Positions 29,555 through 38,730 are shown, counted from the stretch's first letter. The stretch is 64,000 nt of DNA from Bradyrhizobium sp. CIAT3101 (GCF_029714945.1 NZ_CP121634.1:8763001-8827000); one strand, 5' to 3'. Numbers and translations: made by a program. Notes: generated by a model not told the origin, from the letters alone.

Positions 29555-29923
29555 TTGCCACGGCGACGTATCGCCTACCTCCTTTATATGCGCCAAGAGG
29601 GGCGCGGGATCGGCCTCTACCGCAAGCTTGAGGCTTATCGACTCCAGGAATTGGGACAAGATACGTTCAGCGCCAACCGCATCCTGGGGCACGGAGAGGA
29701 TGAGCGCGACTATGCGGCGACCGCCGATATGCTCAGGGCACTCGGCCTATCGCGGATTACTCTTCTCAGCAACAATCCAGACAAGCGATCCCAACTCGAG
29801 GGACTGGGAATTGCAGTAGCCGCCGTTCGAGCCACCGGGGTTCTTGCCGGGCGGCACAACCTTCGCTACCTCGAGGCCAAGGTGAGACAGGCCGGCCATA
29901 CCATCGATTTGGCTACCGTATAG
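29555..29923 (+). pseudogene. ribA: GTP cyclohydrolase II, C-terminal fragment
   Basis: A 122-residue frame collinear with the second half of RibA: YMRQEGRGIGLYRKLEAYRL, then HGEDERDY, LLSNNPDKRSQLEGLGI and AKVRQAGHTIDL. The first half, including the zinc-binding Cys cluster that opens the GTP imidazole ring, is missing; the DNA before 29555 does not encode it. The fragment cannot start riboflavin synthesis. It is probably a piece brought in or left by recombination. Confidence 0.8.
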
Positions 29924-30314
29924 GCTGACTGCTTAGTTCGCCGAACCTCCGTTTGCGTTGCAATAGCGGGCCTTATGGGCGCTGCGCTGGGTCAGGTCGC
30001 TTCTGGGAGCCGGGCCTTGGAGCTGATGTTGATCGCGACCTCGGCATGCCCTAGACTAGCTTCCGCGCCAATTCAGACAACCAATTTAGTACGAGGATTC
30101 TATCGATAGGTGACCGGCGGCGACCCTTTTGGGCTACCGCGAGTTCGCCGGTTGCGGTCGGTGCGTGCTCACTTGCGTCAACCAGAAATTGCCGTAGGCT
30201 TTATCGGGCAAACCTTTCGTAGCGGACCAAGGTCCGCGCGAAGCGATAAACTTTACTGCGAAGCACCCTAGAACACCGGTAACCGCTGAAATAGTTGAGC
30301 AGCTCGCGAGTGTC
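29924..30314. other. Intergenic, contains a repeat copy
   Basis: No gene. It contains copy A (30050-30104) of a repeat shared with the region in front of the M3 peptidase gene. Confidence 0.5.
30050..30104 (+). repeat. Diverged repeat, copy A
   Basis: About 55 bp resembling 32557-32610. The last 14 bases, ACGAGGATTCTATC, are identical, preceded by TTAG-Y and more loosely by CTAG...CTT.CGCGC. It lies 211 bp before the tandem hydrolase gene. Confidence 0.6.
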
Positions 30315-32192
30315 ATGCGAACTGGTGAGGAGCGAGCGGTGACGATCGAGGGTTTGCAGAAGTGGAATGACGGCCCAGCCAAGGTGTTGGCAGTTGTCCT
30401 GCATGGCTGGGGCGGCAGCCCCAAAACCATGGAATATGTGATCGAAGCGACACAATTTGCCTTCGCGAGGCAGGGTGTCGACGTCTACGCGCCGCAATTG
30501 CCCTACGCCTACCGCTTGAGGTCCGTTCGCGCGGAGAAAATAATCATCGATCTCCTGGGTGCGATCAATAGCATCGTCGCCCAGCATGGAACATATAAGC
30601 GCATCGTCATTGTCGGCTTCAGCCTCGGCGGCGTATTCGCGCGGCGGCTGTTTCTGACCGCCGCGGACAATCCGCCGCATTTTCGGCGCGGGGCGACGTT
30701 CGAAGGGGCAGAGTCGCGGCCGTGGGCGTCACTGGTCGACCGCTTGGTGACCATCAGCGCGTTCAACCGCGGCTGGCAGGTCACGGGGCGCACCGACTGG
30801 TACTCGTCCTTTATTCTCAATCTGCTCGGCTTGATCGGTCATCTGTCGCCTGGCGACTGGCGCCCGACCCTCTTTGACGCGCGCCTTGGCGCGCCCTTCA
30901 TCGTGCAGACCCGCCTGCACTGGCTGGCCTACCGCCGATGGCATGCAGACATCAGGGCTAAGAGGAAGGCCGGGATCGATTTGGAGCCGCCAGTACCCCG
31001 CACCAAGGACCCGATCGTGGTTCAGCTGGTCGGCCGGCAAGACAGTTTCACGTCGCCGTTGGATCTGGTTGATATCTCGGTCGACGGCCATGACCCGTCG
31101 TCGCCGTCGCACGACCGGCGCTACTTCTATGTTGAAATGCTCAACACCAATCACGACCGTGCAACGGTCTTTGATGGTACGACCGACGGCATCGCGCGGC
31201 GCCAGCTGTTCATTGATTCGCTAACACTGCCCCGGCGAAATCTCGATAAAATCGCGAGCGACCCTTCATTGCTGGCGGATGACATTCCGCAGGTCGATCC
31301 AACCGTCACGGATGCGGTGTTCATTATGCACGGCATCCGTGACGACGGCTTCTGGACGCACCACATCGCCAAAGCCGTTCGCGAACGCGCGGCCACCAGC
31401 GCGCCCAGCATTCGGGCGCGCACGCCGAGTTACGGGTATTTCGCGATGCTGCCGTTCATATTGCCGTGGATCAGACGGCAGAAAGTTGAATGGCTGATGG
31501 ATCAGTACGTCGGCTGCAGGGCGCAATTTCCCAAGGCCGAGTTCAGCTATGTTGGCCATTCCAACGGAACCTATCTTGCCGCGCGCGCGCTCAAGGACTA
31601 TGCGGCGGCAAACTTCAAGCACGTGTTCTTCGCCGGCAGCGTTGTCAGACCGGATTACGACTGGATCAGCCTGGTGCGGGACCGCCGCGTCACCAAAATC
31701 CACAACGTTCGAGCTGCCGCCGATTGGGTTGTCGCGCTGTTGCCTAAGAGTGTCGAACGCTGGAAGAAGCTCGATCTCGGCGGCGCCGGGTTCGACGGCT
31801 TCCAGCAGGCGGGAAAGGACCCCAACGTCACGCAGCCAACCGATTTTGCCAACGGCACGCACAGTGCGGCGATTGCGGAAAGCCAGTGGCCGCATATTGC
31901 GGCGTTCATCGTCGATGGCACGGTGCCGCCCGCATTGCCGCAGACCGATTTCGTTCCTTCACAGGCCGCCTGGCTGAAGCCGCTCGCGAAATCCCAACTC
32001 GGATTGCCCCTACTTGTTCTCGTCTTCGGGATCGTGATCCCGGTGCTGTTGGCCATGCCGCTGTTCCGATACGCGACCGGAGTGGGGCCGGCATCGCCGC
32101 TGGATGATCTGAACGGCGGGGAAGCGATCGCGAAGACCTTCGTCTTCGTAGGCTATTTTCTGCTGTTGAAGTTCGTCATCACTCGGGTCTGA
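30315..32192 (+). CDS. Tandem alpha/beta-hydrolase with C-terminal membrane helices
   Basis: A 625-residue protein with two alpha/beta-hydrolase domains in one chain. Domain 1 (about 20-300) has the oxyanion HGWGG and the nucleophile elbow GFSLGG (S103). Domain 2 (about 335-540) has FIMHGIRDDG and GHSNGT (S416). After it come two hydrophobic segments (around 555-580, LPLLVLVFGIVIPVLLA, and 605-622, TFVFVGYFLLLKFVI), so the enzyme is anchored to the membrane by its C-terminus. The substrate is unknown; lipid or ester is likely from the fold. Two hydrolase units fused to a membrane anchor is not a standard metabolic enzyme. It stands 650 bp before the M3-CHAT-hydrolase operon and shares an upstream repeat with it. 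Confidence 0.75.
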   Translation: MRTGEERAVTIEGLQKWNDGPAKVLAVVLHGWGGSPKTMEYVIEATQFAFARQGVDVYAPQLPYAYRLRSVRAEKIIIDLLGAINSIVAQHGTYKRIVIVGFSLGGVFARRLFLTAADNPPHFRRGATFEGAESRPWASLVDRLVTISAFNRGWQVTGRTDWYSSFILNLLGLIGHLSPGDWRPTLFDARLGAPFIVQTRLHWLAYRRWHADIRAKRKAGIDLEPPVPRTKDPIVVQLVGRQDSFTSPLDLVDISVDGHDPSSPSHDRRYFYVEMLNTNHDRATVFDGTTDGIARRQLFIDSLTLPRRNLDKIASDPSLLADDIPQVDPTVTDAVFIMHGIRDDGFWTHHIAKAVRERAATSAPSIRARTPSYGYFAMLPFILPWIRRQKVEWLMDQYVGCRAQFPKAEFSYVGHSNGTYLAARALKDYAAANFKHVFFAGSVVRPDYDWISLVRDRRVTKIHNVRAAADWVVALLPKSVERWKKLDLGGAGFDGFQQAGKDPNVTQPTDFANGTHSAAIAESQWPHIAAFIVDGTVPPALPQTDFVPSQAAWLKPLAKSQLGLPLLVLVFGIVIPVLLAMPLFRYATGVGPASPLDDLNGGEAIAKTFVFVGYFLLLKFVITRV

Positions 32193-32556
32193 TACGTCAT
32201 CTGGGGTCAAGAGCGCCATTTGGCAGATCAGCCTTACGGTAGCGAGGGAAGGACACTATGTTTGTCATCGACCTGGCGAAAATTCAACCGCTCGACATTC
32301 TCCTGGCCCTTGGCGTCTATAGCGGGACGCTGGAGGGAGAAAAGTCCAGCGAATCGGTACTTTCTCGAACGCCTCAAGGGCGGGCAGTGGGAAGGGTTCA
32401 CCGCGACCTGGCGGTCGTAGACGCCGCCGTAGCTACCGCGATCGCGAAGTCGAAGACCTCGTGAACCACCTGGTCGGGCTCCAGCGAAGCTCAGCACGGC
32501 CTTCGCGGCGCATAAGCGCGGTCGCTAGCTGCGGCGCAGCGGGTCTCCACCAAGTG
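32193..32556. other. Intergenic, decayed
   Basis: Short overlapping frames (for example 32258-32464) in which pieces look protein-like but change frame; I cannot assign a family. Confidence 0.35.
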
Positions 32557-32610
32557 CTAGTCCAACTTGCGCGCTAAGCCAAATAGCCAGCTTAGCACGA
32601 GGATTCTATC
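32557..32610 (+). repeat. Diverged repeat, copy B
   Basis: The partner of 30050-30104, with the identical core ACGAGGATTCTATC at 32597-32610. It lies about 250 bp before the M3 peptidase gene, the same relation to a gene as copy A. Confidence 0.6.
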
Positions 32611-32858
32611 TAAAAGCCCGTAGGCCAAGTGATATCGAACGATTTACTCGACCAATGCGACATCCATGTCTGATCCCAAAGAAATCTTGGAGGATCTTCC
32701 CTGCGCGAGTATGACCACGGTGCACCGCAGACCCGTAGGTCCGCCTGCTACCTCAATCAGTAAGCGTACTGGTCCCAGCGCACATCCTCGGCTATCGGCA
32801 ACAAAACCCATTGTGGTATAAACTGGCGGACCTACACGTCGCCAGACTGGGATCTTGG

Positions 32859-35321
32859 ATGTCGGAAACCCCTCAGCACAGCTCCCCACATGTCAACGAC
32901 AATGTGCTGCTACAGCAATGGCAGACCCCTTTCGGGGCACCTCCATTCGACAAAATCAGGCCGGAGCAGTTTCCGCCGGCCTTCGACCAAGCCTTTGCCG
33001 ACCACTCTGCCGAAATCGCGGCCATTGCCCATGATCCGGCAACGCCGGATTTCGCCAATACGATCACGGCGCTGGAGCGCTCCGGTAAGCTTTTGACCAA
33101 GGTCGCAGCTGTTTTCTACGACCTGGCCTCGGCGCATTCCAATCCGGCCATCCTGGAGATCGACAAGGATGTCTCCTTGCGCATGGCGCGGCACTGGAAT
33201 CCCATCATGATGAACGCCGTGCTGTTTGGCCGTATCGCCCAGCTGTACGAGAACCGCAGCGTGCTCAAGCTTTCGCCGGAGCAGCTTCGCCTGCTGGAGC
33301 GAATCCACACCCGCTTCCACCGCGCCGGCGCCGGCCTCTCCGACGAAGCCAAGACGCGAATGGCCGAGATCAACGAGCAGCTCGCCCAACACTGTACAAC
33401 CTTCAGCCATCATCTGCTCGGCGACGAGCAGAATTGGTTCATGGAGCTTGGCGAGGCCGACCGCCAGGGCCTGCCCGAGAACTTTATCGCGGCCGCCGCA
33501 GCCGCGGCGAAAGACCGTGGCTTGGCTGGAAAACCTATCGTCACGCTGTCGCGCTCCTCGGTCGAACCGTTCCTGAAGAGTTCGGGCCGCCGTGACCTGC
33601 GTGAGAAGGTCTATAAGGCTTTCACGGCGCGCGGCGACAACGGCAACGCCAACGACAACAACGCGACCATCGTCGAGATACTGAAGCTGCGGGAGGAGAG
33701 CGCCAATCTCCTGGGCTATCCCACCTTCGCGGCCTACCGGCTCGAGGACTCCATGGCCAAGACGCCCGACGCGGTGCAAGCCATCCTTGAGCAGGTCTGG
33801 AAGCCTGCCCAAGCGCGGGCGCTCGCCGACCGCAACGAAATGCAAGCACTGATCAAGAAGGAGGCCAATTTCGATCTCGCCCCTTGGGATTGGCGATACT
33901 ATGCGGAAAAGCTGCGGTCCCGCCGCGACAATTTCGACGAAGCCGCCATCAAGCCCTACTTAGCTCATCACAATATCCTCGCTGCCGCCTTCGACTGCGC
34001 CACGCGTCTCTTCGGCATTACCTTTGAGGAGCGCAAGGACGTGCCTGTGTGGCATCCGGACGTCCGGGTCTGGGAGGTCAGGGATCGCGACGGCAAGCAC
34101 AAGGCGCTTTTTTATGGCGACTACTACGCCCGTCCCTCAAAGCGCTCCGGCGCCTGGATGACGTCGCTGCGCGACCAGCAGAAGCTCGACGGCGAAGTCA
34201 CACCTCTCATCGTCAACGTTTGCAATTTTTCCAAGGGCGCGGACGGCCAGCCCTCGCTACTGTCGCCCGATGACGCCCGCACTCTCTTCCACGAGTTCGG
34301 CCACGGCCTGCAGGGAATGCTTTCGAACGTGACCTACCCCTCGCTGTCAGGCACCTCGGTGTTCACCGACTTCGTCGAACTTCCCTCGCAACTATACGAG
34401 CACTGGCTGGAGCAGCCAGAGGTCCTACGGCGATTCGCTCGGCACTACCAGACCGACGAGCCGCTCCCGGACGACTTGCTCCAGCGGTTCGCCGGTGCAC
34501 GCACATTCGATCAGGGATTTGCGACGCTCCAGTTCATTTCATCAGCGATGCTCGACCTCGAATTTCATAGCCGGCCTGCATCAGCCGCGCAGAACGTGCG
34601 TGCTTTCGAGAGGAAGGTGCTCGAGAAGATCGGCATGCCTCCAGAAATCGAGCCGCGATATCGGCCAACCCAGTTTTCCCACATCTTTGCCAGCAACCAT
34701 TACGCCGCCGGCTACTACAGCTACATGTGGTCTGAGGTGATGGATACCGACGCATTTGGCGCCTTCGAAGAGGCTGGCAATATCTTCGATCCCGAGATTG
34801 CAAAGCGCCTGTACGACGAGATCTACTCGTCGGGAGGCTCGGTCGATCCGGAAGAGGCATATATGGCTTTCCGTGGGCGCTCACCGGATACAGAAGCCCT
34901 CCTACGGCGCCGGGGACTCTTCGGCCGCGAGGGGAAGCGCAACCTCAATGCTTGGATTAGCAATCCGCGGCCGATGGTCGACGAACCCTTCCGCGTCTCA
35001 ATCAACATCGGCATCCCTCGGCATCTCGCAGATGCCTCGGTCGATTTTCCTGAACCGGACTGGGGCGAGACGGCGTCTGTAGATCTCATTGTCGCAGTCT
35101 CCTGTCTCGACTGCGATGTTGACCCAAGCTGGCAACCACTCACGCTTCCAAAGCGCGGCGACACTGAAACAGTCGACTTCTCTATTACGGCAAGAGGAGC
35201 CGGCAGTAACGAGTTTACGGTCAGAGTCTATCTCGCCAAGCAGATGATACAGCTCCAGTCGCTAAGCTTCACCGTCATGGTGGCGGAAGTGCAGCGACAA
35301 CGCACGGCGGCCATGCAATGA
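32859..35321 (+). CDS. M3 oligopeptidase fused to an extra C-terminal domain
   Basis: An 820-residue protein when started at ATG 32859 (MSETPQHSS), which matches M3 peptidases; an in-frame ATG at 32811 adds 16 residues. Residues 1 to about 685 are a complete M3-family (Dcp/PrlC-like) zinc oligopeptidase with HEFGH at 478-482 and a downstream Glu in FVELPSQLYEHW. Family members normally end where this one reads FRGRSPDTEALLRRRGLF. Here about 130 residues follow: strand-rich, starting LNAWISNPRPM, with SVDFPEPDWGET and FTVRVYLAKQMIQLQSLSF, resembling beta-sandwich domains I recall next to CHAT or TIR proteins. The stop overlaps the CHAT gene by 4 bases (ATGA). Either the fusion is functional or a host dcp recombined into an island gene. 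Confidence 0.85.
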   Translation: MSETPQHSSPHVNDNVLLQQWQTPFGAPPFDKIRPEQFPPAFDQAFADHSAEIAAIAHDPATPDFANTITALERSGKLLTKVAAVFYDLASAHSNPAILEIDKDVSLRMARHWNPIMMNAVLFGRIAQLYENRSVLKLSPEQLRLLERIHTRFHRAGAGLSDEAKTRMAEINEQLAQHCTTFSHHLLGDEQNWFMELGEADRQGLPENFIAAAAAAAKDRGLAGKPIVTLSRSSVEPFLKSSGRRDLREKVYKAFTARGDNGNANDNNATIVEILKLREESANLLGYPTFAAYRLEDSMAKTPDAVQAILEQVWKPAQARALADRNEMQALIKKEANFDLAPWDWRYYAEKLRSRRDNFDEAAIKPYLAHHNILAAAFDCATRLFGITFEERKDVPVWHPDVRVWEVRDRDGKHKALFYGDYYARPSKRSGAWMTSLRDQQKLDGEVTPLIVNVCNFSKGADGQPSLLSPDDARTLFHEFGHGLQGMLSNVTYPSLSGTSVFTDFVELPSQLYEHWLEQPEVLRRFARHYQTDEPLPDDLLQRFAGARTFDQGFATLQFISSAMLDLEFHSRPASAAQNVRAFERKVLEKIGMPPEIEPRYRPTQFSHIFASNHYAAGYYSYMWSEVMDTDAFGAFEEAGNIFDPEIAKRLYDEIYSSGGSVDPEEAYMAFRGRSPDTEALLRRRGLFGREGKRNLNAWISNPRPMVDEPFRVSINIGIPRHLADASVDFPEPDWGETASVDLIVAVSCLDCDVDPSWQPLTLPKRGDTETVDFSITARGAGSNEFTVRVYLAKQMIQLQSLSFTVMVAEVQRQRTAAMQ

Positions 35322-36628
35322 CCGAAACACCCCTCTCGATCACGCTGAAGGAAGACAATTCAGACGGTTTCAGCCTGCCGCGGGGCTACGACCATGAACT
35401 GGCTCTTGAGAAGGCCGGCGCGGTTGATATCCAGCAGAAGGACCGCTACTTCGAAATATATCTGATCAACAAGAGTTATCGCCGTAGCGAACCCGCTATC
35501 ATCAATCTGAGTCATGATAGCCTATTTGATGTCGTCCAAGAGTGTCGGAGCGCATGGGAGAAGGCGCTCAAAGACCTGGAGACCACGCGTGACCACCCTA
35601 GCGGCGCGGGGCAGATTCCGTATCACCCTTATGAGAACGAATGGCATAGGCCAGTTGAAGACGAGGCATTTCGCTCACTTGGTGCGAAGTTAGCTCTGGC
35701 CGGCAACGACCTGTTCGTCAGCATCTTTGAGCGAAGCGAGGACGGGAAGCTTGATAGAATTGCGGCCAATCTGCGTGAGATCGCGCGGACAGGGAGCAAC
35801 ATGCTGACGGTCAGTACCACGCATTTCCACATTCCATGGCGAATGATTTACACGCACCCTGACCCGGAGGGCGAACTTGCCTCCGACGGCAGCAATTTCG
35901 AGCCATCCGGATTCTGGGGGTTCCAACACGTTGTCGAGCAGTATCCCAACAAATACCCAATCAGCGACAGATTGAACGCTCGCGACGGCAAGCTTGACTT
36001 TGGCGCGGCACTGCATGAGCGCATTGATACAGAGTTTAAGGTCAACTGCATAAAGCGGCATCGCGACTTTATTCAGTCGAGCACGAACATGTTGACTTAC
36101 GCCGAATGGACGACAATCCTCGGGCTTGAAAAGGGACTATCTGCAACGCCGTTCGAGCAGCAGGTGGTTTACTTCCTTTGCCATGCAGATATGGCGAATA
36201 CTTCCAAGTCCCCGGAAATCGCTCCCACCTTGCATCTCGCCGATGGCGAAATAAACGTCGCCCGGTTCCGTCGGCTCAGGAAGAAGTTCGAGCCAAGCGG
36301 CCCGCTCATCTTCATCAACGCCTGTCGAGGTGGTCAGCTCGGCACATTGGTACGCGAAAATTTCTCCTTTGCATCGCAATTTCTCGAACAAGGCGCCGCC
36401 TGTGTGGTCGGACCACAGATTGAAGTCCCGGCTGTCTTCGCCGGCGAGTTCGGCAACCGCTTTTTCACGGAATTCTTGCAGCGCACCGACCCACCGCCAC
36501 GAGCTGGCATGGTTCTGCGTGAACTCACACGACAGATGTGGAAACGCAACAATCCGTTTGGCTTGGTCTATAGCCTGTATGCAGGAGCTGATTGTCATAT
36601 CCGCTGGGCGGAGAAGGTTACTTCATGA
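35318..36628 (+). CDS. CHAT-domain caspase-like protease
   Basis: A 436-residue protein. The C-terminal half (about 150-430) is a CHAT (caspase HetF associated with TPRs) peptidase with the catalytic His in VYFLCHAD (H289) and the catalytic Cys in FINACRGG (C336), followed by the usual GACCVVGPQIEVP strand and a typical ending (FGLVYSLYAG). The N-terminal ~100 residues form a separate domain with no match I know. CHAT proteases are clan CD cysteine peptidases; in bacteria some activate gasdermins or cut partners on infection. No gasdermin-like gene is seen, but the gene is locked between an M3 peptidase and a hydrolase through 4-base overlaps on both sides. Confidence 0.88.
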   Translation: MTETPLSITLKEDNSDGFSLPRGYDHELALEKAGAVDIQQKDRYFEIYLINKSYRRSEPAIINLSHDSLFDVVQECRSAWEKALKDLETTRDHPSGAGQIPYHPYENEWHRPVEDEAFRSLGAKLALAGNDLFVSIFERSEDGKLDRIAANLREIARTGSNMLTVSTTHFHIPWRMIYTHPDPEGELASDGSNFEPSGFWGFQHVVEQYPNKYPISDRLNARDGKLDFGAALHERIDTEFKVNCIKRHRDFIQSSTNMLTYAEWTTILGLEKGLSATPFEQQVVYFLCHADMANTSKSPEIAPTLHLADGEINVARFRRLRKKFEPSGPLIFINACRGGQLGTLVRENFSFASQFLEQGAACVVGPQIEVPAVFAGEFGNRFFTEFLQRTDPPPRAGMVLRELTRQMWKRNNPFGLVYSLYAGADCHIRWAEKVTS

Positions 36629-37656
36629 CCGATCTGACGCTGGACGGCGCGAACTTCTCCAAGTTCGCGATGCTATACCTCGACGAGACCGGCCGCTTCA
36701 TCGAGATTGGTGACCCTAATCGCGACGAGGCCCGATCGGTCGAGACAGATGAGTTGGAGAGGTTTCTGAAGCGCACGATCTCATTGCCAAAGGGCGTTAC
36801 CGACGTCTTTGTCTGGGTGCACGGCTGGCAAAACGACGAGTTGCGCTCGGTATCCACAGCCAAGCGGTTATTCGCTAATCTCGAGGATTGGTTCCAGCGT
36901 GAATCGGCCCGCTATCGCGCCCTCGGCACAGTTGTGCCTGGATTCGTCGCGGTTCATTGGCCCTCGAGCTCGCTACCTACGCTCTCGGGGTACAAGAAAA
37001 TCCGTGATCGAGCAAAGCGTATGACCACACAAGGCGAGGCGGAGTTCTTCCTAGCTTCGCTGCTCGGCTATCTCGATCGAGATAACCAACGCACGCCTCA
37101 ACGCAAACTACTTAAGGCCAAGGACGGGTTCTATGTGCATTGTCTGGGCCACTCGTTCGGTGGCCGGTTCCTGGCTGCAGCGATCAAGGCGGCAGCGACG
37201 CCGGTACCACAAGAACGGAAAGTACTGGCGGCACATCGCGAGACCGGCTCGGCCTTCAACGTAGACAGTCTCTGCGTGCTGCAGATGGCTGCCGGCTGCA
37301 GGGCATTCGAGAGCGAGTTTGACGCGCTGTTGAAGGGGCCCATATGTGGACCCATCGTGCTAACAAACTCATCGTCAGATAGAGCTCTGTGCACTTGGCA
37401 TTCGCTTAGCGAGGGCGAACCTGGCATCGGATGCAGCGGTGCAATTGAGCCGCGCGACCGCATCGGCTCAATCAACTTGCTCTCGATCGATACACCATAT
37501 CCGGCCACTGCCTTCAATAAAGACATCACCAATGTGAACGCGTCCGAGTATTTTATCGGAGGCGGATGGATCGAGGGATCACATTCACAGTTTTGGCACA
37601 CCGAAACTATGCACCTCATCGCAAGCTTAGTCGAACAGGTCAGATCGGCGTCCTGA
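36625..37656 (+). CDS. Alpha/beta serine hydrolase of the CHAT operon
   Basis: A 343-residue protein starting at ATG 36625 (MTDLTLDGANF), which overlaps the CHAT stop as ATGA; an upstream in-frame start at 36592 is unlikely. Visible motifs are the strand VFVWVHGWQND, which gives the oxyanion hole, and the nucleophile elbow GHSFGG (S177); HSQFWHTETM near the end may hold the catalytic His. The fold suggests a lipase or esterase. No signal peptide or membrane segment is visible, so it acts in the cytosol. Coupled translation with a caspase-like protease suggests that it is the proteolytically controlled effector, but that is inference. Confidence 0.82.
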   Translation: MTDLTLDGANFSKFAMLYLDETGRFIEIGDPNRDEARSVETDELERFLKRTISLPKGVTDVFVWVHGWQNDELRSVSTAKRLFANLEDWFQRESARYRALGTVVPGFVAVHWPSSSLPTLSGYKKIRDRAKRMTTQGEAEFFLASLLGYLDRDNQRTPQRKLLKAKDGFYVHCLGHSFGGRFLAAAIKAAATPVPQERKVLAAHRETGSAFNVDSLCVLQMAAGCRAFESEFDALLKGPICGPIVLTNSSSDRALCTWHSLSEGEPGIGCSGAIEPRDRIGSINLLSIDTPYPATAFNKDITNVNASEYFIGGGWIEGSHSQFWHTETMHLIASLVEQVRSAS

Positions 37657-37883
37657 TGAAAGGCGTATCCGACACTTTTCGCTCAACCCCAGACCTACGG
37701 GGCCACGACTGAGGCGAGGCAACGGGACACCGGTTACGGATCGGACGTCCGAGGGTAATGGATCGCGTCAGGGCCGCCTTGTTTTCCGGTAGAGCCGACG
37801 TGACAGGGGACGAGCCACTTCCCTAACTTACGCGCGGCCTACGCAAGCGTAACGCCATCGACGGCGACAATGGTCGATGGTCA

Positions 37884-37912
37884 CGCCGGCGGCGGCCATG
37901 CCGCCTCCGGCG
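37884..37912 (-). terminator. Hairpin after the copper-protein genes
   Basis: CGCCGG-c-GGCGGC (37884-37896) pairs with GCCGCC-t-CCGGCG (37900-37912) over a 3-base loop, directly after the minus-strand stop at 37918. It is a strong stem without a T-run, so the terminator role is probable but not certain. Confidence 0.5.
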
Positions 37913-37917
37913 CGTCG

Positions 37918-38195
37918 TCACTTCTTCTGAAGCTTGGTCACCGTGTAGCCAGAATCGCCGTTCTCGGCCTCGAACTCAACCTTGATCTGTTTGAGCACTG
38001 CCGGATGCTTCACGCGGTAGACCATGGTCATCGGCTCGTCCATTCCGAGGCTCTTTGCAGGACCATGCTTCGATGTGACCTTCCCAGCCGCCTCATCGAT
38101 ATTCTTAATCTCGCCGCTAATTGCGTCGCTTTGTGCCCATGCGCCGTAGAGAACACAATTGAAACCAGTACGCTGGCGACTTTCACGATCTTCAT
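37918..38195 (-). pseudogene. CusF-like periplasmic copper-binding protein, frameshifted
   Basis: ATG 38195 starts a signal peptide (MKIVKVASVLVSIVFSTAHG). One base is missing near 38,133, after which the correct frame reads AWAQSDAISGEIKNIDEAAG, then VTSKHGPAKSLGMDEPMTM and onward to YTVTKLQKK and a stop at 37918. GEIKxID, KHGP and MxxPMTM are the CusF/CopK hallmarks: His and Met residues that bind Cu(I) in the periplasm and pass it to an efflux pump. The cupredoxin gene lies just upstream on the same strand, and the two look like an operon remnant. Confidence 0.75.
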
Positions 38196-38244
38196 TTGAC
38201 TTCCTTTGCTTCAGTAGAAATGTCTGGCTTGTTTGCGATAGGCA

Positions 38245-38730
38245 TCACTTGACGGTCACGGTGCCGACCATGCCGGACTCCCGGTGCCCCGGAATCAAGC
38301 ACGCAAACTCAAATTCACCCGCTTTGCTGAACTTCCAAATGATCTCATCGGCCTTTTTGGGCGCCAGTTTTTTAGCGTTCGGATCGTCGTGCTCCATGTT
38401 TGGATGCTTCATCATGGCCTCGGCATGCTTTTGATTGTCCGCTGTGGAAGCAGGGACGAATTCATGGTCGAGTTCGCCAGCATTGCGCAGAGCGAAGTTG
38501 ATCTGCTCGCCCAGCTTCACGTCGACCTTAGAGGGCGTGAAGAACATCTTCCCGTCCGCCTCTCCCATCGTGATCTGAACCACTCTTACGGACTTTGTGG
38601 AATCGCCGGGTTCGACTGCGGCGTATAAATCGTCATGGCTGTGGTTGGCTGATCCGGCACCTGCCCATGCGAGAGCAAAGGCAAGCGTCAATACTGCGAC
38701 CGTAAATGCGGCCGTCGTGATATGTTTCAT
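38245..38730 (-). CDS. Exported cupredoxin-like copper protein
   Basis: A 161-residue protein with a clear signal peptide (residues 1 to about 27: AAFTVAVLTLAFALAWAG) and a cupredoxin domain. The predicted type 1 copper ligands are His in LDHEFVP and the Cys, His and Met of ACLIPGHRESGM at the end. A Met/His-rich insertion (HAEAMMKHPNMEHDD) adds likely extra Cu(I)-binding residues. It would carry electrons or copper in the periplasm. It is intact, unlike the CusF-like gene 49 bp downstream. The usual partners, such as a multicopper oxidase or Cus pump, are missing from the window. Confidence 0.85.
   Translation of the reverse strand: MKHITTAAFTVAVLTLAFALAWAGAGSANHSHDDLYAAVEPGDSTKSVRVVQITMGEADGKMFFTPSKVDVKLGEQINFALRNAGELDHEFVPASTADNQKHAEAMMKHPNMEHDDPNAKKLAPKKADEIIWKFSKAGEFEFACLIPGHRESGMVGTVTVK

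Noticed and set aside
29555..29923. Functional short GTP cyclohydrolase II
   Set aside because: The zinc-binding cysteine half is absent, and enzymes of this family need it.
32910..33845. 311-codon minus-strand frame opposite the M3 peptidase
   Set aside because: Codon-bias shadow; the M3 peptidase is on the plus strand.
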